From the NCBI GenBank assembly GCA_965237895.1, contig CBDEGR010000002.1, positions 1,364,001-1,428,000 on the forward strand: DNA of 64,000 nucleotides. Reading direction: 5' to 3'. This document shows, piece by piece, positions 1 to 8,083 of the stretch. The translations under genes were made by a program, and so were the position numbers. The notes below the pieces were generated by a model. It worked only from the letters and a program-made list of their open reading frames with translations. It was not told the origin of the DNA and ran no database searches. This DNA is from CBDEGR01 sp965237895 (GTDB taxonomy: Bacteria; Acidobacteriota; Terriglobia; UBA7540; JAPUME01). Each line of letters opens with the position of its first letter. Within the stretch, counting starts at the first letter, position 1.

Positions 1-2
1 CG

Positions 3-551
3 CTGGGGGCAATACAACTTCCGGAGTTCCAGTCGGAGTCCCAATCATCGGCACGTACCATCATGCTGGAGAATGCTTCCGTCTCCACTTCAGGCGATGC
101 CGAGCAGTTCTTGGAGATCGACGGCAAACGCTACTCGCACGTCCTCGACCCCAGGACCGGCGTGGGCGTGCTCGGGCCGCGCGGCGTGACGGTGATCGCG
201 TCGTCCGGAACCCTCTCCGACGCTTTGGCCACCGCCGTCAGCGTCCTCGGCCGAAGGGAGGGAAGGGCTCTGATTGAATCCTTCGAGGACACCTCAGCGC
301 TCTATGTTCAAGCGAGCGAAGCGGGCGGTTCGATTCAAGGGTTCAACTGGAACTTTCCCGCCTCGACATCTCTTTCAGGCAATCAGCTCTTCTGCCCGCC
401 GGGAGCGGCTGCTTTGGCGTTATCCAAAATTTCCCGAATCCCGCCGAGCGAGCTGAGAATGCCGCTGGCCTCGAACGGCAGGAAAATTTTCGTCGCCTGC
501 CCGCCGGAAATTTTCACGAGCGATTCCAAGTATTTCAGAGCAATCAGGTAA
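3..551 (+). CDS. apbE: FAD:protein FMN transferase ApbE, C-terminal part (5' end outside window)
   Basis: ApbE moves FMN from FAD onto a threonine of exported flavoproteins such as Nqr/Rnf subunits. The frame is open to the left edge, so only about 182 C-terminal residues are visible. The family block SVSTSGDAEQF, then RYSHVLDPRTG and the helix SGTLSDALATAVSVLG, are clear ApbE signatures. Recognisable homology fades after roughly position 365. The remaining 60 codons run on to a TAA while overlapping the 3' end of the convergent slipin gene by 169 bp, so the natural stop may have been lost or the tail may be lineage-specific. Family assignment is firm; the C-terminus is uncertain. Confidence 0.8.
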   Translation: MGAIQLPEFQSESQSSARTIMLENASVSTSGDAEQFLEIDGKRYSHVLDPRTGVGVLGPRGVTVIASSGTLSDALATAVSVLGRREGRALIESFEDTSALYVQASEAGGSIQGFNWNFPASTSLSGNQLFCPPGAAALALSKISRIPPSELRMPLASNGRKIFVACPPEIFTSDSKYFRAIR

Positions 552-1342
552 TTGGCCGGGTTGGCCTCGCCCAGCCCCTTGCGGACTAAGTTGAGGGCTT
601 TGGCCTCCGCTTCGGCGATTTTCAGGCGGGCCTCGGCCAGGCCTTCGGCTTCGAGAATGGTCGAGCGCTTTTTACCTTCCGCGTTGGCGATGGCGGCTTC
701 GCGTTCGCCTTCGGCCTGGAGAATCGCCGCCCTTTTGGTTCCTTCCGATTCGGTGACGACGGCGCGACGTTCGCGCTCGGCCTTCATCTGTTTGGCCATG
801 GCCTCGCGGATTTCGCGCGGCGGCTCGATGTTCTTCAGCTCCACGCGGTTGACCTTCACGCCCCACTTATCGGTGGCTTCATCCAGTATGTCGCGCAGTT
901 TCGTGTTGACGGTTTCGCGCGATGTAAGCGTTTCGTCGAGCGCCAACTCGCCCATGACATTTCGCAGCGAGGTGACCGTCAGTTGGTGGATGGCGTTTCC
1001 CAAGTCGACGATCTCGTACATGGCCCGAGACGGATCGGTAATCTGGTAGTAGACGACCGTATCGACCTGCATGGTGACGTTGTCGCGGGTAATCACAGGT
1101 TGCGGAGGAAAATCGATCACCTGCTCGCGCAGATCCACGAAGACTGACCTCCGACCCATCATCACAAAAGGCCGGATCGAATCGAAAAACGGCACGATAA
1201 AATTTACCCCGCTGCGAGCGAGCATATGGAATTTTCCCAACCGTTCGACCACTTGGACGGTAGCTTGTTGAACGATTTTAATCCCCATCATGGCGATAAT
1301 GAACACCACGACCAGAAGTACAATCAGAAATAGTGGTTCCAT
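383..1342 (-). CDS. SPFH/Band 7 slipin (paraslipin-type) membrane protein
   Basis: This 319-residue protein has an N-terminal membrane segment (about residues 3-23), a Band 7/SPFH domain (about 25-190, with the blocks VVERLGKF and WGVKVNRVELKNIEPP) and an alanine/glutamate-rich coiled coil (about 195-265, repeats such as AEGEREAAIANAEGK). Such proteins oligomerise at the inner membrane and act with NfeD proteases in membrane quality control. It lies 10 bp downstream of nfeD on the same strand, which is the classic slipin-NfeD pairing, so co-transcription is very likely. The C-terminus overlaps apbE. The call is well supported by both sequence and context; the exact physiological role is inferred. 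Confidence 0.93.
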   Translation of the reverse strand: MEPLFLIVLLVVVFIIAMMGIKIVQQATVQVVERLGKFHMLARSGVNFIVPFFDSIRPFVMMGRRSVFVDLREQVIDFPPQPVITRDNVTMQVDTVVYYQITDPSRAMYEIVDLGNAIHQLTVTSLRNVMGELALDETLTSRETVNTKLRDILDEATDKWGVKVNRVELKNIEPPREIREAMAKQMKAERERRAVVTESEGTKRAAILQAEGEREAAIANAEGKKRSTILEAEGLAEARLKIAEAEAKALNLVRKGLGEANPANYLIALKYLESLVKISGGQATKIFLPFEASGILSSLGGIREILDNAKAAAPGGQKS

Positions 1343-1352
1343 GAGTTTCCTC

Positions 1353-2540
1353 CTAAGCAGATTTTACCCGAACCTTGTTTCCCACAACTTCCAGCACTTC
1401 GACTATTGTGTCCTTCTCAATGACGGCGTCGTCATCGCAGACGGCCGCCCAGTTCTGGCCTGTTACTTTCACGTTGCCGGGCTTCAGGTTGCCTTCGATT
1501 TTCATAATGACGATGCCTTGGAGTCCCACAAGCGCATCGACGTTGGTTGGAGTGCCGGCGGGGCTCTTGAGCAGCCGGCTCTTGAGGATCGTGCGCGAGA
1601 AGATCAGCAGCAGAAGAGAGGAGGCCAGGAACCCGCTGAACTGGACTCCCGTCGAGTATTCCAAATATGCAAGAACGGCGGCCAGAAAGGCTCCGATTCC
1701 GAACCAGAGAAGAAAGAAGGCGGGAAGCACCATTTCGGCTACGACCAGGATAAGGCCGATAATCACCCATCCGTGCCACGTCTGGAATTCGTCGAACCAG
1801 CCGGCTTGTTCGGTGGCCTCCCTTGCCTCTTTCAGGTTCTCTTCACTCAATTGGAGGTTGTATTTTTCGAGCAGCGCCTCCAGAGTTTCCACCTCCGCGG
1901 ATGCCAGCTTCAATTCCAAGGCTTCCTTGGTGGTTAAGGTCAGCAGCTTCCCCTTTTCGGTCACGCCTTCGATTTCGACGTCAATGTCGACCATTGCTTC
2001 GGCCAGCTCGGCCGGATGGTTGCGGCTCTCGGCGGTGGCCTTCATCTCCTTGCGGACGTAGCTGACGATCTTCTCTCCCGCCTCCTTGGGACCGGACCAA
2101 GTCATCCGCAGGGGGGCCGCCGCGCCGATGGTCGCCCCTGGCGCGACCACGATTTCATGGGTGGCCAGCGCAATCAGAGCGCCGGCCGAAATGGCGCGTT
2201 TGTCGATATAGCCGATGGTCTCGAATTTCGATTCGAGGATTGCGTCGCGGATTTTGACGGCGGCTTCCAGGTCCCCGCCGAAGGTGTCGATCCTGATGAT
2301 GACCACCTCAGCGTCGGCCTTGGTGGCCTGCTCCAGGCCTTTGCGGATGCGGTTCGAAAGGGAACCGTCGACGGAGCCTTCGGCGGAGATGAGGTAGGCT
2401 TGGCGCGGAGCAGAGGCCTGGGCGGGAGTCTTTTCCGTCTCCTGCTCGGTTTCTTGCGCCCAAAACCATGTCGGCGCCGCGATGAGGCCCCATACCATCC
2501 AGAGTGCAATCTGCCGGAGAACGATCCGCTTTAGGAGCAC
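1353..2540 (-). CDS. nfeD: NfeD-family membrane serine protease (ClpP class)
   Basis: The 395-residue protein has an N-terminal hydrophobic signal (about residues 8-28), a ClpP/crotonase-like protease domain, three to four membrane helices (about 255-335) and a C-terminal OB-fold NfeD domain ending near VEVLEVVGNKVRVKSA. In the protease domain, IDTFGGDLEAA and KRAISAGALIALA place the nucleophile at Ser118. By analogy with archaeal PH1510, the catalytic lysine would lie in the GEKIVSY segment. NfeD1b proteins cleave the hydrophobic tail of partner slipins, and a slipin follows 10 bp downstream. Length matches long-form NfeD. The start gives a standard signal sequence. Confidence 0.93.
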   Translation of the reverse strand: MLLKRIVLRQIALWMVWGLIAAPTWFWAQETEQETEKTPAQASAPRQAYLISAEGSVDGSLSNRIRKGLEQATKADAEVVIIRIDTFGGDLEAAVKIRDAILESKFETIGYIDKRAISAGALIALATHEIVVAPGATIGAAAPLRMTWSGPKEAGEKIVSYVRKEMKATAESRNHPAELAEAMVDIDVEIEGVTEKGKLLTLTTKEALELKLASAEVETLEALLEKYNLQLSEENLKEAREATEQAGWFDEFQTWHGWVIIGLILVVAEMVLPAFFLLWFGIGAFLAAVLAYLEYSTGVQFSGFLASSLLLLIFSRTILKSRLLKSPAGTPTNVDALVGLQGIVIMKIEGNLKPGNVKVTGQNWAAVCDDDAVIEKDTIVEVLEVVGNKVRVKSA

Positions 2541-2670
2541 AATTAACCTCGGGTGAAGAGACGTGGTTCTGTGTTCATAGCGAGAGGAGATTTCCGTTCC
2601 GAACTAGAGTAATCTTCCGCCTTCTGTTCGTCAACAGCAAACCGTAAAAGCCGCGGTGTCTGCGGGTGAA

Positions 2671-2700
2671 TTGACAACCCCCCCTTGCTCCGTGTTAGCT
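2671..2700 (+). promoter_or_regulatory. Possible sigma70-like promoter for tldD
   Basis: A perfect TTGACA hexamer (2671-2676) is followed after 18 bp by TTAGCT (2695-2700), a poor -10 match. It lies 62 bp upstream of the tldD start in the divergent nfeD/tldD spacer. The call rests mainly on the -35 match. Confidence 0.35.
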
Positions 2701-2761
2701 TGCCTGAAGAGGTTGACGAGAACGTATGGGTATACCTTCCGGGAAAGGGACCTCCTCATAA

Positions 2762-4210
2762 ATGCCTCCCATGGACCGATTCTTCTTTGATACCTACGGA
2801 CTGATTGAAAGGGACCTCGAAAGCTATCTCGCCGTCGCCTTGGAGGGCGGGGGAGACTACGCGGACCTCTATTTCGAGTGCACCACGACTTCCTCGTTTC
2901 AGGTGGATGAGTCGCTGGTCAAGAGCGCCACGGAAGGCGTTTCGCTCGGCTGCGGCATCCGCGTCGTCGCGAGCGAGCAGACCGGTTACGCCTATACGGA
3001 CGACCTCTCCCCGGAACGCCTCCGTAAGGCCGCCGGCATCGCCGCGCACATCGCGCAGGGACCCTCGAAGGTTCACTCCGTGGGATTGGCCGCCTCCGGT
3101 GCGCCGCACGATTTCTATCCCGTGCCGACGCCCTCCGTAGACCGCGAGCTTCAGGATAAGTTGGAGCTGGTCCGGCGCGCCGACAGCGCCGCGCGCGCCT
3201 ATGATGCGCGCATCAAGCAGGTACGGGTGGGTTATGCCGATCAAGTGCGGCACGTGCTCATTGCGAATTCGGCCGGGCAATTGATTACCGATCATCAACC
3301 GCTGCTGCGCCTCTCGGTCTTCTGCATTGCACAGTCGGCGAAGGACGGCGCGAACCGGCAGTCGGGCACCGGCGGCGGCGGCGGGCGCGTGGGCCTGGAG
3401 TTTTTCTACGGCGAAAAGTCGCCCGAGTATTTCGCCCAAGAGGCGGCGCGGCAGGCCGTGACTCAGCTCGACGCCCGCGAAGCTCCGGCCGGGGAGATGG
3501 AAGTGGTGCTCGGTCCCGGCTGGCCGGGGATTCTTTTGCACGAAGCCATCGGGCACGGCCTGGAGGCCGATTTCAATCGGAAGAATCTTTCCGCATTCAG
3601 CGGACGCATCGGGCAGCGCGTGGCATCGGACATCTGCACGGTGGTCGACGACGGCACCATTCCCCACCGCCGGGGCTCGTTGAACGTGGACGACGAAGGC
3701 ACGCCGACGCAGAAGACGGTGTTGATTGAGAAGGGCATTCTGCGCGGCTACCTGCAGGACAAGCTGAGCGCCGGTCTTGTGGGGTCGCCTTTGACCGGCA
3801 ACGGCCGCCGCGAAAGCTATGCGCACATTCCCATGCCGCGGATGACGAATACCTACATGCTGGCCGGGGAGTCGACGCCGGAAGAGATTATCCGTTCCGT
3901 GTCGAAGGGAATCTACGCTGCGCACTTCGGCGGCGGGCAGGTGGACATCACGAACGGCAAGTTCGTCTTTTCGGCCTCGGAAGCCTATTTGATTGAGAAC
4001 GGAAAAATCACCGCGCCGGTCAAGGGCGCAACGCTGATCGGCGACGGCCCCAGGGCACTGACGCTGGTGACGGCGGTGGGAAACGACCTGAAGCTGGACG
4101 AAGGCGTCGGCACCTGCGGCAAGGAAGGCCAGAGCGTGCCGGTGGGCGTGGGATTGCCGACCATCAAAATCAGCCGCATGACGGTGGGCGGCACCGGCAG
4201 GTACTCTTAA
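2762..4210 (+). CDS. tldD: Metalloprotease TldD
   Basis: TldD is the zinc-bearing half of the TldD/TldE heterodimeric protease, which degrades unfolded peptides and processes some RiPP precursors and the CcdA antitoxin. The 482-residue length fits the family. The signature HEAIGHGLEADF supplies the HExxxH zinc ligands at about His260 and His265, and the late GVGTCGKEGQSVPVG block supplies the third ligand, a cysteine. The partner pmbA/tldE starts about 170 bp downstream on the same strand. The ATG at 2762 gives a standard N-terminus. No obvious RiPP precursor lies beside it, so a housekeeping protease role is the simplest reading. Confidence 0.95.
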   Translation: MPPMDRFFFDTYGLIERDLESYLAVALEGGGDYADLYFECTTTSSFQVDESLVKSATEGVSLGCGIRVVASEQTGYAYTDDLSPERLRKAAGIAAHIAQGPSKVHSVGLAASGAPHDFYPVPTPSVDRELQDKLELVRRADSAARAYDARIKQVRVGYADQVRHVLIANSAGQLITDHQPLLRLSVFCIAQSAKDGANRQSGTGGGGGRVGLEFFYGEKSPEYFAQEAARQAVTQLDAREAPAGEMEVVLGPGWPGILLHEAIGHGLEADFNRKNLSAFSGRIGQRVASDICTVVDDGTIPHRRGSLNVDDEGTPTQKTVLIEKGILRGYLQDKLSAGLVGSPLTGNGRRESYAHIPMPRMTNTYMLAGESTPEEIIRSVSKGIYAAHFGGGQVDITNGKFVFSASEAYLIENGKITAPVKGATLIGDGPRALTLVTAVGNDLKLDEGVGTCGKEGQSVPVGVGLPTIKISRMTVGGTGRYS

Positions 4211-4381
4211 GCAGGCCTGGGTAGGCCGGGCTGGACAGCCCCCCCACTCTCGAACGACGGCCGGGAAAGGCTGTTCTACCCCACCCCCTCTATTTGGATT
4301 AGCGTAGACGGAGCCGTAATGCTTTGCTTCCTGTGTCGCTTATTTTGGTAGCGCAACTCCAGCTCCATGAAGGAATTTTCA

Positions 4382-5734
4382 ATGAAAAACGGGTCTGCGG
4401 AAAATATCGCCCAGGACGTCGTGAAGAGGGCCGTAAAGGCCGGGGTGAGTGGGGCGGAAGTTATGGTGCGGGAAGAAGAGGAGTTTTCCACCACCGTACG
4501 GCTGGGAAAGATCGAAATCTTGAAGGAGGCGGCCTCGAAGGGACTAGGTTTGCGCCTGCTGTGGGGTACCCGGAGCGCGAGCTCTTATACCAGCGATTTC
4601 TCTCCTGCCTCACTCCAGCGGCTGGTGGAACGGACCGTAACGATGGCAAAGGCAACCTCCGAAGACCCGGTCGGCGTATTGCCGGATAAGGAATGGATGG
4701 CGGGCGAGGTGGAAGACTTGGGTCTCTACTGGCCCGACGTGGCGGAACTTGAAACCGATAAGAAAGTGGAGTTGGCGCGGCGGGCCGAGGAAGCGGCTCT
4801 CGCAGCCGACAAGAGGATTACCAATTCCGAGGGCGGGTCCTTCGAGTCCGGCGTGGGCAGGCGGGTGCTGGCAAACTCGCTGGGATTCGTCGGTTCCTAT
4901 CGTTCTTCTTCTTGCTGGGTGACGGTGACGCCGCTGGCCGAGCAGGACGGCAACAAGCAGCGCAACTACTGGTATTCGGTCTCGCGTTCGCTGCGGGATT
5001 TGGAAGAACCGGAAGCGGTGGGACGCAAAGCTGCGGAGCGTGTTTTGCGCCGGCTGGGCGCGCGAAAAGTCGAGACCTGCCAAGTGCCGATTATTTATGA
5101 CGCCGAGACGGCGCGTTCGATTGTCGGGCACATGTTTGAGGCGGCGCGCGGGGATGCCGTCTATCGCAGCGCATCTTTCTTGACGGGGAAGTTGGGAGAG
5201 AAACTCGGCCCCGAGTGGCTTACGATATGGGACGACGGCCTGCGGCCCGGCGGGTTCGGCTCGCGGCCGTTTGACGACGAGGGCGTGAAGAGCCGCGTGA
5301 CGCCGCTGGTGGAGAAGGGCGTGCTGCGCAACTACCTTCTGAACTGCTACAGCGCGCGGAAGCTGGGCCTGAAGACCACGGCCAATGCGCGGCGGGGCCT
5401 TTCCGGGCTGACCTCGGTGGGGCCGAACAATCTCTACCTGGAGCCGGGCACGCGCTCCCCGAAAGAGATGATCCGCTCGGTCGATCGCGGGTTCTACGTG
5501 ACGGAGCTGATGGGCTTCGGCTCGAACATCGTCACCGGCGACTACTCGCGCGGCGCGGCGGGACTCTGGATTGAAAAGGGCGAGCTGACCTTTCCCGTCG
5601 AAGAAGTGACCATCGCCGGGAACCTGAAACAGATGTACATGAACCTGGAAGAGGTCGGCAACGACCTGACGTTTCGCGGCTCGACGGCTTCACCGACGTT
5701 GCTCATTACCGGCATGACCGTTGCCGGGACGTAA
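4382..5734 (+). CDS. pmbA: TldE/PmbA protease subunit
   Basis: This is the partner of TldD. It shares the overall fold but lacks the HExxxH zinc motif; in its place the sequence reads SIVGHMFEAARGDAVY. The C-terminal region LMGFGSNIVTGDYSRGAAGLWIE is typical of PmbA. An in-frame ATG at 4367 is possible, but AAGGA at 4370-4374 sits seven bases before the ATG at 4382, which favours the later start and a 450-residue product. The spacer after tldD (4211-4381) contains an imperfect palindrome pairing GGGTAG...ACAGCC with GGCTGT...CTACCC. The pair probably forms one functional protease. Confidence 0.93.
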   Translation: MKNGSAENIAQDVVKRAVKAGVSGAEVMVREEEEFSTTVRLGKIEILKEAASKGLGLRLLWGTRSASSYTSDFSPASLQRLVERTVTMAKATSEDPVGVLPDKEWMAGEVEDLGLYWPDVAELETDKKVELARRAEEAALAADKRITNSEGGSFESGVGRRVLANSLGFVGSYRSSSCWVTVTPLAEQDGNKQRNYWYSVSRSLRDLEEPEAVGRKAAERVLRRLGARKVETCQVPIIYDAETARSIVGHMFEAARGDAVYRSASFLTGKLGEKLGPEWLTIWDDGLRPGGFGSRPFDDEGVKSRVTPLVEKGVLRNYLLNCYSARKLGLKTTANARRGLSGLTSVGPNNLYLEPGTRSPKEMIRSVDRGFYVTELMGFGSNIVTGDYSRGAAGLWIEKGELTFPVEEVTIAGNLKQMYMNLEEVGNDLTFRGSTASPTLLITGMTVAGT

Positions 5735-5781
5735 CCATACCTGGGTACCCATCCGAAATTTTCTGCCCGCCTCGCCTACTT

Positions 5782-6268
5782 ATGATGCCTGTGATGTCGG
5801 AAGAAAAACGTATTCCTGTTCCGTTGCTGGCCGCCGGGGCGCTGCTCCTGCTCTTTCTTGTATTGCTCGGAATTCATGCGCTCCTTCGCCCGGAGGAGAA
5901 TGCCGCCGAACTCGAAGAGCGCGTGCTCAATAAACCGCAGCTTGAAGCGCTCGGCCGGATCGAATTTCTCAATCCCAAGATGAGCGCGGCGCGGAATATG
6001 CTGGGGATCGTGGTTGTCTATATGGACATGGAGATTGTCAACCGGGGGTGACCAGCCGATTCGGATGCTGGAAGTGGAATTGGAATTTCACGATTTGCAG
6101 AACCAAGTGGTGCACCGCGACACGGCGCGGCCGGTCCGTCCGCCCGTCACGCCGCTGGGAGCGGGGGAGTCGCGCGAGACGCGGTTGGCCTTCGACCCGC
6201 TGCCGCCCGCGTGGGACCGCCGCCCGCCGAAGATTATTCCTTTCTATGTCGAGTTGGGGGAGCGGTAG
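5782..6268 (+). pseudogene. Small membrane-anchored hypothetical protein, frameshifted in a G5 run
   Basis: The first part (5782-6051) encodes a charged N-terminus, one strong membrane helix (LLAAGALLLLFLVLLGIHAL) and an extracytoplasmic segment ending MDMEIVNRG-stop. The neighbouring frame continues without interruption as DQPIRMLEVELEFHDLQNQV and on to PFYVELGER (stop 6268). Removing one G from the GGGGG run at about 6044-6048 joins the halves into a protein of about 161 residues with a beta-sandwich-like C-terminus, resembling the FxLYD/DUF2393 type of anchored domain. It follows pmbA by 47 bp. It is either a one-base sequencing error or a true frameshift; the function is unknown. Confidence 0.6.
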
Positions 6269-6281
6269 GTTGATTTTTTCT

Positions 6282-6312
6282 CCCCATCCTCTCCCTTCGG
6301 GAAAGGATGGGG
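6282..6312. repeat. Imperfect palindrome, CCCCATCCT...AGGATGGGG type
   Basis: CCCCATCCT (arm) and AGGATGGGG (arm) flank CTCCCTTCGGGAA, which itself can pair in part. It lies just after the frameshifted membrane gene. Related palindromes with the same ATCCTT/AAGGAT arms occur at 6672-6697 and 44908-44936, so this looks like a dispersed extragenic repeat and could also serve as a terminator. Confidence 0.55.
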
Positions 6313-6330
6313 CACCCTAGGAGTGAACTG

Positions 6331-6714
6331 ATGAAGATTAGGGATATCGGTACAGTCATTGCGGAATGAGAGCTGGAGGGAATAGAAAACGACAAGCCCT
6401 GCAAGGTAATAATTAGATTCGGCAAGCCATACCTGGATGAAGACGATGACGGATCTTGCTGGTACTGCCCTTTCAGTATTACGTCTCCGGCTGGTGAGCG
6501 CCTCTCTTATAGTGGCGGTTTCGACTCGTTACAGGCCTTGGGGTTCGCCATCATAATGGTAGAATCAAACCTAAAGTCATATTATTCCGACCTGGAATTG
6601 AAGTGGGGTGGTGAAGACAATCTGGGACTCTCTTTCTCTCTCTCTCTCTCTCTAACTATACGTCATAGGTGTGCCATCCTTGGCGTGGTCAAGGATGGGG
6701 GGGAAATGAATTGA
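6331..6714 (+). pseudogene. DUF6968-like small protein gene with an internal TGA stop
   Basis: Reading from the ATG at 6331 gives 12 residues, then TGA at 6367-6369, then a long open frame to TGA at 6712. The translation across the stop (E-stop-ELEGIENDKPCKVIIRFGKP, then WYCPFSITSPAGERLSYSGG and FDSLQALGFAIIMVES) looks like the DUF6968 family, where an arginine is common at the stop position; CGA to TGA would be a single transition. The C-terminus runs through a CT dinucleotide tract (6628-6653), encoding Ser-Leu repeats, and then through a palindrome (6672-6697). This suggests loss of the original stop. The function of the family is not known to me. It is probably a decaying gene. Confidence 0.5.
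6628..6653. repeat. CT dinucleotide microsatellite
   Basis: A tract of about 26 bases of nearly pure CT, with one TTT interruption, lies at the 3' end of the DUF6968-like reading frame. Such tracts are prone to slippage. Confidence 0.85.
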
Positions 6715-6716
6715 GA

Positions 6717-6756
6717 CAACGCACACATCCCTATGGGATGTATAACCCACCCCGCG
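6717..6756 (-). repeat. Dispersed palindromic repeat, copy 1
   Basis: On the minus strand it reads CGCGGGGTGGG, then TTATACATCCC, then GGGATGTGTGCGTTG. The core GGGTGG plus ATACATC/GATGTGTGCG arms is shared with copies at 7381-7436, 24151-24193 and 25424-25465. The arms form a stem-loop, so it resembles a REP-type extragenic element. Confidence 0.6.
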
Positions 6757-6974
6757 TTTTCTGGGTACAACACTTCCGTGAGATTTGACTCTCTCCGGTT
6801 CGAACAATTACTGCTACAAGGGGTCTACACACCTTAGCCGCACCTTTCTCCTGGGATATAAATACCGTTGCGGCATCGTGGGAGAAATTGACAAGAGGGG
6901 AGGAGATGTGGTTTACTTCTAGCCAACAATTTGCAGTTCCCTATTTCTGGAACAGGAATCTAAAGGAGGTAGCC

Positions 6975-7359
6975 ATGAAAAGCATGGTGTTTCTCGCAGT
7001 GTCCGTATTTCTTGTCCTCATGGTGGGGTGTTCGGAGCCGACCGAGCCGACCGAGCCGACCGAGCCGACCGAGCAGACCGAGCAGACCGAGCCGACCGAG
7101 ACCGAGCAGACCGAGAGACCGAGCGACTGAGCAGACTGAGCAGACTGAGGAGGCTGAAAAGACAGATAAATAACTCATCTTTGCTACCGAGCCCACCGCC
7201 GATAATGACTAGGTCAAAGAAGGACCGCACCTCATGGTCCTGGTGCCGAATGCAGAGACTCTTGAGGGGCTTTCCACGGACATGGCGGATCCTGTCTACG
7301 TGATGTGGAAGGGCACACTGTACGCCCACATCATGGTCAAGATCGCAGGAGACAAGTAG
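6975..7359 (+). pseudogene. Repeat-rich lipoprotein remnant
   Basis: A strong ribosome site (AAAGGAGGT at 6962-6970) precedes ATG 6975. The first residues form a lipoprotein signal (MKSMVFLAVSVFLVLMVGC) followed by a Pro-Thr-Glu/Gln-Thr-Glu tandem repeat, and the frame stops at 7128-7130. In the next frame the same pattern continues (TEQTEQTEEAEKTDK, stop), and after a second in-frame stop it ends as a plausible globular tail (VKEGPHLMVLVPNAE, then VYVMWKGTLYAHIMVKIAGDK) at 7359. The likely history is a slippage in the 9-bp repeats followed by further decay. An earlier ATG at 6906 is less likely because it lacks such a good ribosome site. Confidence 0.55.
7035..7118. repeat. Tandem 9-bp repeat (GAGCCGACC and variants)
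   Basis: About nine units of GAGCCGACC or GAGCAGACC encode the PTE/QTE repeat of the lipoprotein remnant. Unit loss or gain keeps frame only in multiples of three, and the frame changes at the 3' edge of this tract. Confidence 0.85.
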
Positions 7360-7380
7360 GGCTGTAGTGGGAATTTCCGG

Positions 7381-7436
7381 CGGGTGGCGCATACATCGCG
7401 CTCTTTACAATGTCCATGAGTGCGATGTGTGCGGTG
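7381..7436 (+). repeat. Dispersed palindromic repeat, copy 2
   Basis: It reads CGGGTGGCGCATACATCGCG, then CTCTTTACAATGTCCATGA, then GTGCGATGTGTGCGGT. The arms GCATACATCGC and GCGATGTGTGC pair with one wobble. It lies between the lipoprotein remnant and the broken phosphoesterase, outside any intact gene. Confidence 0.65.
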
Positions 7437-7478
7437 GGTGAGGCGTGCCCAGGCGACCCTCTTTCCTAAGTTTTTCCT

Positions 7479-7969
7479 TCAGCGTCCCAATTCCAGGCGG
7501 CGAGTGAGAGACGCGGGGAGGTGTGCCTGACGCATCTTCTCCTGTGTCTTGGGCGGGTCGTAAGGGGTGCGGATGTATTCGATGCGGTGCTCGTCGGTGT
7601 CGAACAGGGCGAAGCCGGCGCGCCAGTCGCCGTCGCGGGGCTGGCCGACCGAGCCGGGGTTCACCAGGTAGCGCGCTCCCTCGTTAATGCTCAGTTGGGA
7701 GGAAGCCACGCCCTCTTCGGGAATCCAATGGATAGCGTGGAAGATCCGGTCCTTCGTCCACATAAAGCCTCCCAGAATGTGCGTATGACCGAACAGGCCC
7801 AACTGCGAGGGCATCTCCTCCAGGCTGGGAAGCGCCTCGCCGGGTCCGGCCCGTAGCCGACTAAGTCGCCGAGACAAATGACCTTGTCATACCGCCCGGC
7901 GGCCAGCTTTAAGGATTCCGTCAGGGCCTCCAGGTTGCTGTGAATGTCGCTTAGGATCAGATATTTCAA
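7479..7969 (-). pseudogene. Metallophosphoesterase (YfcE/MJ0936-like), internal deletion
   Basis: The N-terminal half (from 7969) begins MKYLILSDIHSNLEAL and reaches CLGDLVGYGPDPA, which are the first two metal motifs of calcineurin-like phosphoesterases. The frame then jumps to GEALPSLEEMPSQLGLFGHT, which carries the late GHTH motif, followed by the usual beta strands (YLVNPGSVGQPRDGD). The whole middle of the domain, including the GNHD motif, is absent; the locus is 491 bp against roughly 720 bp expected. The junction lies near 7820-7850 and also shifts frame. Losing GNHD should abolish metal binding, so this is a dead gene rather than a sequencing slip. Confidence 0.8.
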
Positions 7970-8023
7970 TCTGCCGCCGATTCCTCAAAAAACTTTCCGA
8001 AATTTAACCTAACATCATAATAT

Positions 8024-8075
8024 AAAAAAAGCCGCCGCGGCGCGCTGAATTTTTTCGGGACGGCGGATTTCCCCG
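8024..8075 (-). terminator. Possible Rho-independent terminator after the DAHP synthase/prephenate dehydratase gene
   Basis: Read leftward, CCGCCG pairs with CGGCGG across a loop of about two dozen bases, followed by seven T residues (the A run at 8024-8030). It starts directly after the stop of the fusion gene. The loop is long, so the call is moderate. Confidence 0.4.
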
Positions 8076-8083
8076 GCCCGGGC

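Noticed and set aside
6628..7118. Possible CRISPR or other array
   Set aside because: The repeats are a CT microsatellite and a contiguous 9-bp tandem; there are no spacers. No CRISPR array was seen anywhere in the window.
7018..7392. Antisense frame with an SARSARSARS repeat
   Set aside because: It only mirrors the 9-bp repeat of the lipoprotein remnant.
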